DNA from: Renibacterium salmoninarum ATCC 33209
GTDB lineage: Bacteria; Actinomycetota; Actinomycetes; Actinomycetales; Micrococcaceae
DNA length: 64,000 nt
Direction of reading: 5' to 3'
NCBI RefSeq assembly: GCF_000018885.1
Contig: NC_010168.1
Span: 124,001-188,000, forward strand
The notes under the pieces are model-generated. The model did no database searches and was not told where the DNA came from. It was given only the letters and a program-made list of their open reading frames with translations. A program made the position numbers and the translations under genes. Below, one piece after another: positions 54,521 through 63,942 of the stretch. Positions within the stretch are counted from its first letter, which is position 1. Every line of letters starts with the position of its first letter.

Positions 54521-55768
54521 ATGACTAACTACCCGGCGACGGTCGAAACTGAAGCATCCAGTCCTCAGGCGGCGCGCACTCCAGGACATTTACCGCACGC
54601 AATCGGCTTCTGGGTAGTTGCGGTCGCCTACGCAGCTTTGAGCGCATTTGGTACTGCGCTGACGCCGTTGTGGCCGCTGTATCAGGAGCGGGACGGCTTT
54701 GGCGCGCTGATGGTTACGGTTGCTTTCGCGGCGCTGGTTGCTGGTATCGCTGCCGCACTCGGCGCAGCCGGGCACCTTTCTGACCGGTTTGGCCGGCGTC
54801 GAATCATCGTGCCGGCGCTCATCGTGGGCATTGCGGCGACCTTTGTGCTGATCGCCTGGCCACAACTCCCCGGCCTCCTCATCGGCCGGTTCCTGACCGG
54901 CGTCGCCATCGGTCTGATGTCTGCGACCGCAACCACCTATCTTGCTGATTTAGATCAACAAGCCCGGCCCCATATCAATGCGCCCCTTCGGCCCGGCATG
55001 GTTGCTGCTGGGGCAAGTCTTGGCGGCTTGGCACTGGGGCCGATCATTGCGGGAGCCACTGCTGAATGGTTACCGGATGCACTTTTGTTGCCCTATGTAG
55101 TCTTTGGTCTCATTCTGCTGGGAATTTTAGTTTTTGTGCTCGTCACGCCGGAAACCGTGGATATCAGTGACCAACCCGAATTTAGGGTCCGTCGCGTACA
55201 TATTCAGGATGGAAAGCGTACGATCTTCATCGGTGCATCAGTTTTAGGCTTCACGGCGTTTGGTGTGACTGGGCTTTTTTCTGCGCTTGGCTCGCCAATA
55301 ATCCGTTATGACCTCGGCATCCGAGATGTGTTTCTTGGTGGCCTAGGCACCTTCGCGGTCTGTGCCGCCTCGGCTGCGGCCCAATTCACTGCTGGGCGGC
55401 TAAGACCCAAGACACTTTCCGGCTTAGGCCTGATTTTTTATTTGCTGGGGTTTGCGCTGACGCTTTTTGCGATTGCGCACCATTCGTTGGGCGTGTTTCT
55501 TGCTGCAGCCGCCGTGGTGGGCGCGGGCGCCGGGCTAACCTTTAAGGCCGGACTCAGCCAAGCCGCGATGTCAGCGGTACCGGCTTCCCGTGCCGGCGTG
55601 CTCTCGATCTTCTTTATTGCAGCCTTTCTGGGCATGGGAATCTCCGCCATTGTGCTGGGTTTGATGGTTGGCGCCTTGGGTACCTTTGCGTCGATGCTGG
55701 TCATCGCTTGCGTACTGACGGCCGTCTTGGTTAGCGGAATCGTGCTCACAAGTCGGCACCGGAGTTAG
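54521..55768 (+). CDS. MFS transporter
   Basis: 415 residues with twelve membrane segments. Motif A is GHLSDRFGRRR and the fifth segment has RPGMVAAGASLGGLALGPII. The central loop (TPETVDISDQPEFRVRRVHI) is short. The drug/sugar specificity cannot be read. It is divergent from the LysR gene and probably under its control. Translation may begin at ATG 54521 (MTNYPATVETEASS), although the Shine-Dalgarno is poor. Confidence 0.87.
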   Translation: MTNYPATVETEASSPQAARTPGHLPHAIGFWVVAVAYAALSAFGTALTPLWPLYQERDGFGALMVTVAFAALVAGIAAALGAAGHLSDRFGRRRIIVPALIVGIAATFVLIAWPQLPGLLIGRFLTGVAIGLMSATATTYLADLDQQARPHINAPLRPGMVAAGASLGGLALGPIIAGATAEWLPDALLLPYVVFGLILLGILVFVLVTPETVDISDQPEFRVRRVHIQDGKRTIFIGASVLGFTAFGVTGLFSALGSPIIRYDLGIRDVFLGGLGTFAVCAASAAAQFTAGRLRPKTLSGLGLIFYLLGFALTLFAIAHHSLGVFLAAAAVVGAGAGLTFKAGLSQAAMSAVPASRAGVLSIFFIAAFLGMGISAIVLGLMVGALGTFASMLVIACVLTAVLVSGIVLTSRHRS

Positions 55769-55854
55769 CTCGTTCCCGGTGCTGTGTCGGTGAGCCTTCC
55801 GATGGGGTTTGCGCTTAACAGAAGCCGGGGTTGCCCTGAATAAGCAAGGTGCCA

Positions 55855-56012
55855 CTCGATAGCTGAGGCTCCTTCGCGGACACAAGCCAGCGATCCCAAA
55901 CGTCGAGAGACGCCCCGGATCAGGACAGACCACCCCGGCCTAAGGGGTGATCCCGATTGGCTCCCAGCGGATTCCGCCGGGTTACGACGCGAAGTGCCAA
56001 AGGTCTGACGAG
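55855..56012 (+). promoter_or_regulatory. M-box (ykoK) magnesium riboswitch upstream of mgtA
   Basis: The hallmark blocks of the M-box aptamer occur in order: GCTGAGGCTCC with GGACACAAGCC, then GTCGAGAGACGCC, AGGACAGACC with a CACCCC/GGGGTG stem, GATTGGCTCCC, and GTGCCAAAGGTCTGACGAG. CTCG at 55855 and CGAG at 56009-56012 can close the P1 stem. M-box RNAs bind Mg2+ and switch off expression of magnesium transporters when Mg2+ is high. The 86 bases from 55769 to 55854 hold nothing else recognisable and should include the promoter. Confidence 0.88.
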
Positions 56013-56053
56013 GAGGGGCAATCATCGGCAAGAAGCCGAACCTCTCTTGTTTT
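56009..56053 (+). terminator. terminator-like expression platform of the M-box
   Basis: CGGC-AAGAA-GCCG is flanked by GAGG...CCTC and followed by TTGTTTT. The left side shares bases with the 3' strand of the aptamer P1 stem, as needed for a switch. The outer stem is uneven, so strength is uncertain. Confidence 0.55.
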
Positions 56054-56121
56054 GCGGTCATGAATCTGTCATTGAATCCGCAAGAAACATCGCGCCGCGC
56101 CGAACGAGAGGGAGTTGAACC

Positions 56122-56172
56122 ATGAGTTCTGGTCATCAACCCTGTCCCGTTCGCCGTCGACCAATCAACTGA
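56122..56172 (+). CDS. mgtA leader peptide, 16 codons, Pro/Arg-rich
   Basis: ATG 56122 follows GAGAGGGAG with a 7-base gap, the best ribosome site in the region. The peptide is MSSGHQPCPVRRRPIN and stops at TGA 56170-56172. It lies between two terminator-like hairpins in the mgtA leader. Salmonella mgtA has a leader peptide MgtL with prolines followed by three arginines, whose translation couples Mg2+ and proline levels to transcription; here PCPVRRRP shows the same Pro-x-Pro...Arg-Arg-Arg pattern. Homology is not claimed; similar selection is the inference. A 6-bp hairpin (TTCGCG/CGCGAA, 56180-56195) follows at once. Confidence 0.65.
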   Translation: MSSGHQPCPVRRRPIN

Positions 56173-56234
56173 TTTTCAGTTCGCGTTTTCGCGAATAGAT
56201 TGCGCCGTCGCGTTCGGGACATAACATCGCCACC

Positions 56235-56254
56235 GCCGAAATTTCGGCATTTTT
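56235..56254 (+). terminator. second terminator-like hairpin in the mgtA leader
   Basis: GCCGAAATTTCGGC is a perfect palindrome followed by ATTTTT, about 60 bases after the leader peptide stop and 104 bases before the mgtA start. The GC part of the stem is short (4 bp), so it may act only with a changed upstream fold. Confidence 0.5.
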
Positions 56255-56357
56255 CGCCGTATTCTGGCGTGCCCAAAATCAGTCGTGACCGGCCTTTGCG
56301 CGCCCAATTTCGGCTGCCTCGCACCCTTCGCTAGCCACAAATTTCAGGAGCAGTACC

Positions 56358-59108
56358 ATGCAGACCACATCACCTCGCACCCTTACTCCGCCGGGCACGC
56401 CGGCTCCCAACTCCGAGCAGAACGCGCAAAATCGCCGTCGTACCGCGAAAGCCGCTCGGCAAAATTCGCGACTCAAGGCGAAACTTGCGGAGCGTTCTGA
56501 ATCGATGGCGGTGGCGGCCGTCAAGCCCGCCGATCAGCTTCTGGAGCGCTTAGGTTCCGGAGTTAATGGGCTCGATCAGCTCAAAGTCCAAGTCCGCCAG
56601 GAGCGCTACGGCCGCAACGAGGTCAATCACGACCGGCCCGCGCGGGCCTGGTTGCAGTTGCTCTCAGAATTCAACAACCCGTTTGTGTTGATCTTGTGCT
56701 TCCTCGCCGTGGTGATGGCCTTCACCGATATTGTCTTTGCAGACCCAGAGGACGGCCCGTCCTTCAAAGGCGTTATCACTTTGGGCATCATGGTGCTGGT
56801 GTCGGTAGGTATGCGATTTTGGCAGGAATGCCGCTCGGGCAAAGCAGCTCAGGCTCTGCAATCAATGGTGCAGACGACGGCGGCAGTCACCCGGAAAAAT
56901 GACCTTGGCGAGCCAGTAACACGCGAGATTCCGATTGAAGACATCGTTCCGGGTGACCTGATTGAACTTGCCGCGGGGGACATGATCCCGGCCGATGTGC
57001 GCTTCTTGCGCACTAAAGATCTCCAGATCAACGAGGGCATGTTGACGGGGGAGTCGCTGCCGAATGAGAAGTCCTCGGTAACCACGCAAGAGATCACTGC
57101 GAGCAATTTACTAGAAGCCGAAAGCCTTGGATTTATGGGCACCTCAGTGATTTCCGGCAGCGGTACTGCTGTTGTGGTGCACACCGGATCCGAGACCTAC
57201 TTCGGCGCAATGAGCGCGCAGCTCGCCGGCAAGCGACCCGAGACCAGCTTTGATCAAGGGGTGAAGAAGGTCAGCTTCTTGCTGATTAAGTTCATGCTCG
57301 TCATGGTGCCGTTGGTCTTCATCGTCAACGGAATCACTAAAGATTGGACTAGCGCGTTCCTTTTCGGTCTGGTAACCGCCGTCGGTTTGACCCCAGAAAT
57401 GCTGCCAATGATTGTCACAGCAAACCTTGCCCGCGGTGCAGTGAAGATGTCTAAGCATCAAGTAATTGTGAAGCGGCTCAACGCGATCCAAAACCTGGGC
57501 GCGATGGACGTGCTCTGCACTGATAAAACGGGCACGCTCACTGAAGACCGGATCGTGCTGGAGCGGCACCTGGACGTCAACGGAACCTCAAGCCTCAAAG
57601 TACTGCGGATGGCTGCGGCCAACTCTCGGTTTCAGACGGGTCTGCGCAATCTGCTTGATCGGGCGGTGCTCGATGCAGCTGGGCCGGAGATCTTGGCTGA
57701 GATGGATGGCGCATACCGGCTCATTGACGAGGTCCCTTTTGACTTCTCGCGCCGTCGGATGACGGTAGTGCTCGACGGCGGAACCGCGCCGCTGATGATC
57801 ACTAAGGGCGCTGTGGAGGAGGTGCTGGAAGTTTGCACCACCGTTATGGTGAAAGGCCACCCGCACCCGCTGACCGCAGAACGCCGGGCCGAGCTAAGCG
57901 AGCTGGTCGCGGGGAAAAACTCGGAAGGGATGCGAGTACTGGCGCTTGCTACCGCGCCAGGATCTCAGCGTGATGATTACTCGGTGGCAGATGAAAAAGA
58001 AATGACGCTGCTTGGCTTCTTGTCCTTCCTGGATCCGCCCAAGGCGTCCGCCGCCTCGGCAATCAAGGCCTTACGCCAGCATGGAACCGCGGTGAAAGTC
58101 ATCACCGGCGACAACGAGTTGGTCGCTCGGACGGTGTGCAAGCAAGTTGGCATTGATACCAATGTTCCTGGCTCGCTACTTACCGGAGCTGAGGTGGAAG
58201 CGCTAGATGATGCACAGCTATCCGCGGCAGTGGAAGGTGCCGACGTCTTCGCCAAGGTTAACCCGATGCAGAAAGCGCGCATTGTGGAACAGCTCCAAGC
58301 GAACGGCCATACCGTCGGATTTATGGGCGATGGCATCAATGATGCCGCTGCCTTGCGTACCGCCGATGTTGGTATATCAGTGGACACTGCCGTTGATATT
58401 GCACGGGAATCTGCGGATATCATCTTGCTGCAAAAAGACTTGATGGTCTTAGAAGCCGGTATTCAAGAGGGTCGCCGGACCTTTGGCAACATCATCAAGT
58501 ACATCAAGATGACCGCGAGCTCCAACTTTGGCAACATGTTTTCAGTCCTGGTGGCCTCGGCCTTACTACCGTTCATCCCGATGATTCCAGTGGTAGTGCT
58601 GTTGCAGAACCTGGTCTACGACCTCTCGATGCTTTCGTTGCCCTGGGACAATGTGGACAAAGAATATGTGGAGAAGCCGCAAAAGTGGGAGACCAAGGGT
58701 CTGGCGAGGTTTATGGTGACCATCGGGCCAATCTCCTCGGTCTTTGACCTGACGACATTCGCGCTGATGTGGTTCGTCTTCGGTGCCAATTCGCCGGATC
58801 AAGCGGCCCTTTTCCAGTCCGGTTGGTTTATTGAATCGCTGATCTCGCAGACGCTGATTGTGCACATGATCCGCACTGGCAAGATTCCGTTTGTACAGTC
58901 CCGTGCTTCCTGGCCGGTACTGCTGCTGACCGGTTCCGCCTGTGTTTTCGCTCTGGTGTTGCCGTTCAGCGGCTTCGGTCAGTCGCTTGGCCTGGTCGCC
59001 TTGCCCTGGACCTACTTCCCGTGGCTGGTCGGTACTTTGGCGGCGTACTGCTTGCTGACTCAAGGCATCAAGACGCTGTACATCCGCCGTTTCGGTCGCT
59101 GGCTGTAA
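56358..59108 (+). CDS. mgtA: magnesium-translocating P-type ATPase
   Basis: 916 residues; AGGAG lies 7 bases before ATG 56358. The first 50 residues are Pro- and Arg-rich (LTPPGTPAPNSEQ, then NRRRTAKAARQN). P-type motifs: MLTGESLPNEKS (actuator TGES), CTDKTGTLTED with the phosphorylated Asp near 388, VPFDFSRRRMTVV in the nucleotide domain, and GDGINDAAALRTADVGI. Membrane segment 4 reads AVGLTPEMLPMIV, and segment 6 NLVYDLSMLSLPWDNVD, both typical of MgtA/MgtB (P3B class). It imports Mg2+ into the cytoplasm. The M-box and the leader peptide before it suggest induction at low Mg2+. Confidence 0.95.
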   Translation: MQTTSPRTLTPPGTPAPNSEQNAQNRRRTAKAARQNSRLKAKLAERSESMAVAAVKPADQLLERLGSGVNGLDQLKVQVRQERYGRNEVNHDRPARAWLQLLSEFNNPFVLILCFLAVVMAFTDIVFADPEDGPSFKGVITLGIMVLVSVGMRFWQECRSGKAAQALQSMVQTTAAVTRKNDLGEPVTREIPIEDIVPGDLIELAAGDMIPADVRFLRTKDLQINEGMLTGESLPNEKSSVTTQEITASNLLEAESLGFMGTSVISGSGTAVVVHTGSETYFGAMSAQLAGKRPETSFDQGVKKVSFLLIKFMLVMVPLVFIVNGITKDWTSAFLFGLVTAVGLTPEMLPMIVTANLARGAVKMSKHQVIVKRLNAIQNLGAMDVLCTDKTGTLTEDRIVLERHLDVNGTSSLKVLRMAAANSRFQTGLRNLLDRAVLDAAGPEILAEMDGAYRLIDEVPFDFSRRRMTVVLDGGTAPLMITKGAVEEVLEVCTTVMVKGHPHPLTAERRAELSELVAGKNSEGMRVLALATAPGSQRDDYSVADEKEMTLLGFLSFLDPPKASAASAIKALRQHGTAVKVITGDNELVARTVCKQVGIDTNVPGSLLTGAEVEALDDAQLSAAVEGADVFAKVNPMQKARIVEQLQANGHTVGFMGDGINDAAALRTADVGISVDTAVDIARESADIILLQKDLMVLEAGIQEGRRTFGNIIKYIKMTASSNFGNMFSVLVASALLPFIPMIPVVVLLQNLVYDLSMLSLPWDNVDKEYVEKPQKWETKGLARFMVTIGPISSVFDLTTFALMWFVFGANSPDQAALFQSGWFIESLISQTLIVHMIRTGKIPFVQSRASWPVLLLTGSACVFALVLPFSGFGQSLGLVALPWTYFPWLVGTLAAYCLLTQGIKTLYIRRFGRWL

Positions 59109-59120
59109 CTCCTTGCAAAT

Positions 59121-59178
59121 GACCCCGATATTGGATTGAGCCGCCAAAATTTCTACGGCTCAATCCAATATCGGGGTC
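59121..59178. repeat. GATATTGGA-family palindrome, copy 3, extended
   Basis: The arms run 59121-59143 and 59156-59178 (23 bases, perfect), the family core being 59127-59172. The centre CCAAAATTTCTA keeps AAATTTC. It follows the mgtA stop by 12 bases and is probably its terminator. Confidence 0.85.
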
Positions 59179-59236
59179 AAACCCTATTACGCATAGAACA
59201 ACTTTTGATTCACATAAGGCAACTTGACGTTGTAGC

Positions 59237-60262
59237 ATGGGTCACATGAATGAGCTGCGCATCGAGGCGAATGGAAACCTCGGACCAATCGATTCTTCCC
59301 GTATTCCACGTTACGCCGGCGCAGCCACTTTTGCGCGACTGCCGCGACTTGACCAGGTGGCCCGGGCCGACGTCGCCGTCGTTGGCGTGCCGTTCGACAC
59401 TGGCGTCTCCTACCGCCCGGGCGCGCGCTTTGGCGCTAATCATGTGCGCGAATCCTCGCGCTTGCTGCGTCCTTACAATCCGGCGCAAGACATCTCACCT
59501 TTTGAACTGGCGCAAGTCGCTGACGCCGGTGATATGGCGGTCAATCCGTTCAATATCAACGAGGCGATCGAGGAGATCCAGCACAATGCGCTTGAGCTCA
59601 CTGCGCCGGATGCGGAGGGGCGTAGCGCCAAGCTGCTGACGCTCGGCGGAGATCACACGATTGCCTTGCCGTTGTTGCGCGCAGCCTCCGAACGGGCCGG
59701 CGCACCGGTTGCACTGTTGCACTTCGATGCGCACTTGGACACCTGGGATACCTACTTTGGTGCCGAATACACGCACGGAACGCCTTTCCGCCGCGCGGTC
59801 GAAGAAGGAATCTTGGACACCGAGGCAATCAGCCACGTTGGTACCCGTGGCCCGCTTTATGGCAAAAAGGACCTGGAAGACGATAAGCGATTTGGCTTTG
59901 GCATCGTCACTTCCTCGGACGTCTTCCGGCAAGGCGTCGACGAAGTTGTGCACAAATTGCGGGACCGAATCGGCAATCGGCCGCTGTACGTTTCCATCGA
60001 TATTGACGTGCTGGACCCTGCACACGCGCCGGGTACCGGCACTCCGGAGGCTGGCGGCATTACCAGCCGCGAGCTGCTCGAGATCTTGCGCGGACTACGT
60101 GGCATGAACTTGATTGGTGCTGACGTCGTTGAGGTCGCGCCGGCTTATGATCATGCGGAAATCACTGGCGTTGCGGCTTCGCATGTCGCCTATGACTTGG
60201 TATCCCTATTGGCCGACGGCGTAAATCGCGATCGTCTGAAGACTGAAGAGAGCAGCCGATGA
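59237..60262 (+). CDS. speB: agmatinase/ureohydrolase family enzyme
   Basis: 341 residues (an internal ATG at 59246, [11 protein letters not shown], is also possible). Metal-binding motifs of the arginase superfamily are complete: [24 protein letters not shown] and [19 protein letters not shown]. The enzyme should split urea from a guanidino compound using two Mn2+ ions. Agmatine is the usual substrate, but guanidinobutyrate or guanidinopropionate are possible, as family members are hard to separate. It overlaps the TPP enzyme gene by 4 bases, a pairing that suggests a shared catabolic pathway. Confidence 0.88.
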   Translation: MGHMNELRIEANGNLGPIDSSRIPRYAGAATFARLPRLDQVARADVAVVGVPFDTGVSYRPGARFGANHVRESSRLLRPYNPAQDISPFELAQVADAGDMAVNPFNINEAIEEIQHNALELTAPDAEGRSAKLLTLGGDHTIALPLLRAASERAGAPVALLHFDAHLDTWDTYFGAEYTHGTPFRRAVEEGILDTEAISHVGTRGPLYGKKDLEDDKRFGFGIVTSSDVFRQGVDEVVHKLRDRIGNRPLYVSIDIDVLDPAHAPGTGTPEAGGITSRELLEILRGLRGMNLIGADVVEVAPAYDHAEITGVAASHVAYDLVSLLADGVNRDRLKTEESSR

Positions 60263-61926
60263 GCGACGCAAGAGCGGAAAACGTAGAGCGCGATGTGCGC
60301 AACGGTGGCGATCTGGTGGTGGAGACCCTGCATGCGCTTGGCGCAAAGACCGTCTTTGGCATCCCGGGCCAGCATGCCCTGGGTCTCTTCGACGCGTTGA
60401 GCCGTTCGGAATTGGAATTCGTCTCCTCGCGAGTGGAAAACAACTCGGCCTTCGCCGCTGATGGCTACGCTCGTGCCACCAATGAAGTGGGCGTACTGTT
60501 TCTCTCCACCGGTCCTGGCGCATTAACTTCACTTGCTGGCCTGCAAGAGGCCTACGCCACGGGCGTGCCGATGATCGTGATCGCCTCGCAAATTCCGCTT
60601 GATGGACTAGGCGCTCGCCGTAAGGGCATGCTGCACCAGCTGGATGATCAAAAGGCCTCGGCAGCCAATGTCACCAAGAGTCAGCGCCTTATTCAACATG
60701 CCTCAGGAATTCCCAGTGCCATCCAGGATGCTTGGACCGAAGCGGTGTCTTCACCACAGGGACCAGTGTGGATCGAAATCCCGCAAAACGTCTTGTTGGA
60801 TCCGATTCTGGTGCCTCGGGTGGAGGATGCCCTCGCAGAACCGTTCGATAACCCGCCGCGCGTGGAGCTGGTACGCGAAGCGGTCAAATGGCTCTCCGCA
60901 GCGAAGCGTCTGGTGATTGTGGCCGGTGGTGGCACCCGTCGTGGCCACGCCGAATCGTGGCTGCTCTCGGTTGCGGAGAAGTTGCAGGCTCTGGTAGTTT
61001 CTTCGCCCGGCGGCAATGGCGCCTTCCCCTGGACGCATCCGTTGTCGTTGCAATCCTGGGTTGAAGACCGTTACGTCACTGAGGTTTTGGAGGATGCCGA
61101 TGTGCTCGTCGTCGTCGGCTCTTCGCTCGGTGAGGTTACCAGCAACTCCTTCACGTTGGAGCCGCGCGGTCGAATCATTCAGATTGACGCGGAGCCGCGT
61201 GTTCTTGAATCAAACCGACCAGCCTTGGGTATTCGGGCCGACGCCGGTCAAGCACTAGAGGCAATTGACGCGGCGCTTAGCGCTGAGGTGCTGGCAGGTC
61301 ATGCCGTTGATTGGCATGGCGCTACGCCGGTGGAACTTGTCGCGAGCGTGTTGGCGAAAGTTGAGGGCCGGCTCGATGAGCAGGACCTAGCCAAAGAGCG
61401 TCAGTTTATGGCGGACATTCGCGCTGCGGTGCCGGATGACATGCAGACTTTCTGGGATATGACCATTGCCGCTTATTGGGGCTGGAGCTGTTGGGACGCT
61501 CGCAGCGGCCAATTCCATTCAGCACAAGGCGCGGGCGGTTTGGGTTACGGCTTCCCGGCTGCAATCGGTGGCGCGGTAGGCCTCAAGCAGCGTGTTTTGG
61601 CTGTTTCCGGCGATGGCTCGTCAATGTACTCGATCGCGGAGCTGGCCACCGCAAGGCAGCACAATGTTCCGGTGACTTGGCTGATTGTCGACGACGGCGG
61701 TTATGGCATCCTGCGCGAATACATGGAAGGCGCCTTTGGCAAGGCAACGCACACCGAATTGGCACGACCAGATTTTGTGGCGCTTGCCGAGTCATTTGGT
61801 GTGCCCGCAAGGCGAGTGGCTCCAGAAGATGTAAAAGCCGCGCTCACCGAAGGCTTTGCTGCTGACGGTCCTAACGTAGTTGTGGTGGAGACGCTGCTGA
61901 AGATGTTCGCACCGACACATCTCTAA
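60259..61926 (+). CDS. thiamine-diphosphate-dependent enzyme (acetolactate synthase-like)
   Basis: 555 residues. The N-terminal PYR domain has [14 protein letters not shown] and the catalytic Glu in [19 protein letters not shown]. The C-terminal PP domain has the ThDP motif [19 protein letters not shown], with [14 protein letters not shown] after it. The middle domain is of the Rossmann type. Members decarboxylate 2-oxo acids or join them; the true substrate is unknown. Translational coupling to the ureohydrolase suggests it acts on a product of guanidino-compound breakdown, which is inference. Confidence 0.88.
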   Translation: MSDARAENVERDVRNGGDLVVETLHALGAKTVFGIPGQHALGLFDALSRSELEFVSSRVENNSAFAADGYARATNEVGVLFLSTGPGALTSLAGLQEAYATGVPMIVIASQIPLDGLGARRKGMLHQLDDQKASAANVTKSQRLIQHASGIPSAIQDAWTEAVSSPQGPVWIEIPQNVLLDPILVPRVEDALAEPFDNPPRVELVREAVKWLSAAKRLVIVAGGGTRRGHAESWLLSVAEKLQALVVSSPGGNGAFPWTHPLSLQSWVEDRYVTEVLEDADVLVVVGSSLGEVTSNSFTLEPRGRIIQIDAEPRVLESNRPALGIRADAGQALEAIDAALSAEVLAGHAVDWHGATPVELVASVLAKVEGRLDEQDLAKERQFMADIRAAVPDDMQTFWDMTIAAYWGWSCWDARSGQFHSAQGAGGLGYGFPAAIGGAVGLKQRVLAVSGDGSSMYSIAELATARQHNVPVTWLIVDDGGYGILREYMEGAFGKATHTELARPDFVALAESFGVPARRVAPEDVKAALTEGFAADGPNVVVVETLLKMFAPTHL

Positions 61927-61988
61927 GTAGGCCCACGTTGTTTTGGTGCAGAAATAATCCAAAAATGAAGACTTCTGCTCTTTATGGA

Positions 61989-62029
61989 CTGGATTCGGTC
62001 ATATAGTGTCTAAATATGACCGAATCCAG
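61989..62029. promoter_or_regulatory. inverted repeat covering the start codon of the DUF5107 gene
   Basis: CTGGATTCGGTCATAT (61989-62004) and ATATGACCGAATCCAG (62014-62029) are perfect 16-base arms with a 9-base gap. The second arm includes ATG 62016. It could be an operator or an RNA hairpin hiding the start codon. If it is an operator, translation may start at ATG 62061 instead. Confidence 0.65.
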
Positions 62030-63942
62030 CTCTCTTACCGTAGTTACCGAATCACTTGTGATGGCGAATCTTGCTGCCGAGAACCCACTGCCCAATATCG
62101 GCAAGCCGCTGGAGAGTCCCTACAGCATTAGTGGTGACATTCCGGCAGAAATTATTGCCAACTCAACGTACGGTCATCCAAGCACATTGCACCCGTATCA
62201 ACTTCAAGATCAGTTCGATCGCGAGCTTCAAGAGGTTGAGTGCACGGTAGTCGTGCTCGAAAACAGGCACCTGCGTGCACGCTTCTTGCCTGGACTGGGT
62301 GGCAGGCTTTGGGAACTCATTGATAAGGCAACTGGCAAGAATTTGTTGCATACTCCGGAGCAAATCCAATTTGGCAACTTGGCGCTACGCAACGCCTGGT
62401 TTGCTGGCGGAATTGAGTGGAACATTGGTACCCGGGGCCATTCGCCCAGCACCTGCTCGCCGTTGCACGCCGCCGTCGTCGAGCTAGCGGACGGTTCGCA
62501 GGCGCTACGGATGTGGGAATTTGATCGACTACGAGAAGTGGTTTTTCAAGTTGATGCGTGGCTTCCGGATGATTCGGCTGTACTCAACGTAGCAATCCGG
62601 ATCAGCAACCCGAATGACCATGAGGTGCCCATCTATTGGTGGTCCAATGCTGCTGCGCCACAAACGGACCAGACCCGAGTGATTGCACCTGCGTCTAGTG
62701 CCTTTGCTAGCGACTATGAAAATGGCATCAAGCGGCAAACACCGCATGAGCTGGACGGCGTCGATTGCACTTGGCCCAGCAAAAATCAGCACGCGGCAGA
62801 CTACTTCTTCGACATTGCTGCGGAACAGCGACGCTGGATTGTTGCCGCTGACGCCGACGGCGACGGCTTGGCGATGCTTTCAACCGAGCGATTGCGGGGC
62901 CGGAAGCTTTTTGTCTGGGGCGAAGGTGCTGGTGGCCAACGATGGCAGCAATGGCTCAGCCCGGACGGTGGAAAATACGCCGAAATTCAGGCTGGCCTGG
63001 CGCAAACCCAGTTTGAAAACTTGCCGCTACCTGCTGGTGACTCCTGGTCCTGGCTTGAATGCTATGGCAACGCTCAAGTTGGTCCGGCTACCGCTCATGC
63101 TGCATGGCCGGAAGCCGTTGAAGGTGTTGGGCGGTGGGTTGAGGGACTACTCCCCGCCGCTCAGCTTGAAGCCACTTTTCGCAGTTGGCAAGAGTGGGCA
63201 GATCAAGCGCCTGCTCGATCCATTCAGCAGGGTTCCGGTTGGGGAGCTTTGGAACTACTGGCTCGGCGAACTACCAGCTCGGAGTGGAGCTACTCGGGAA
63301 TACCCTTCGATGAGTCGACGCTTGGCACCGCCCAGCAGCCTTGGCTTGCTCTTTTACGCGAGGGCACGTTCGAGGGCTCGGAAGGCTTTGTCAACGGGGC
63401 CAAGTGGAACGTTGCCTTAGCTCAGGCAACTGGTGACGGTGCAGAAATTGCTTTTCATCAGGGCACGTTGGCGCAGGCAGCTGGCCAGGATGCCGAAGCG
63501 GCCGAACAATACCGGCGTTGCCTTGAGTTGGCTGGCGAATCAACAAGCTCGACTTTACGTGCGTTTCGCTTACCGTGGATTGGCGATCGCGGAGTCAGAT
63601 CCTAGTCACTATGTGCAGGCATGCCAGAGCGATCCTGGAAATCGAGCCATCGTAGTTGAGGCGGCTACTGCATTGTTGGCGGCAAGCCGGCCAGAGGAAG
63701 CCTTTGCAGCACTGGAAGCACTAGCCAAATTCTCGGCTGGCGCTCGGGGCGGCAGGGTTGAGTTCCTCCGAGTGCAAGCGCTCGCGGCACTTGGACGAAC
63801 TGTTGAAGCTGCCGAAGCGCTCAAAGCTGGGATAACCGTTCCGGATCTACATGAGGGTGAAAACTCTTTGGCGGCGTTATGGCAGCAAGTCTGTCCGGGA
63901 GCTGACATTCCGGCTGCGTACCAATTCGGGATGAGCGACTAA
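62016..63942 (+). pseudogene. DUF5107/TPR protein, frameshifted near the 3' end
   Basis: The first frame (from 62016, or ATG 62061 MANLAAENPLP) has a long beta-sandwich DUF5107 region: VVLENRHLRARFLPGLGGRL, NAWFAGGIEWNIGTRGHSP, and YYWWSN-like VPIYWWSNAAAPQTDQTRVI. TPR-like helices begin near GQDAEAAEQYRRCLELAGES. At about 63540-63560 the frame changes, and the TPR part continues to 63942 (ARLYVRFAYRGLAIAESDPS through LLAASRPEEAFAALEALAK). Total about 640 residues, shorter than the 1,000 or so of many relatives, so deletion may also have occurred. DUF5107 genes usually accompany sugar-uptake loci; no such locus is seen up to the window end. Confidence 0.78.

Noticed and set aside
55765..56139. 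124-codon minus-strand open frame before mgtA
   Set aside because: It lies exactly opposite the conserved M-box aptamer and resembles no protein family.
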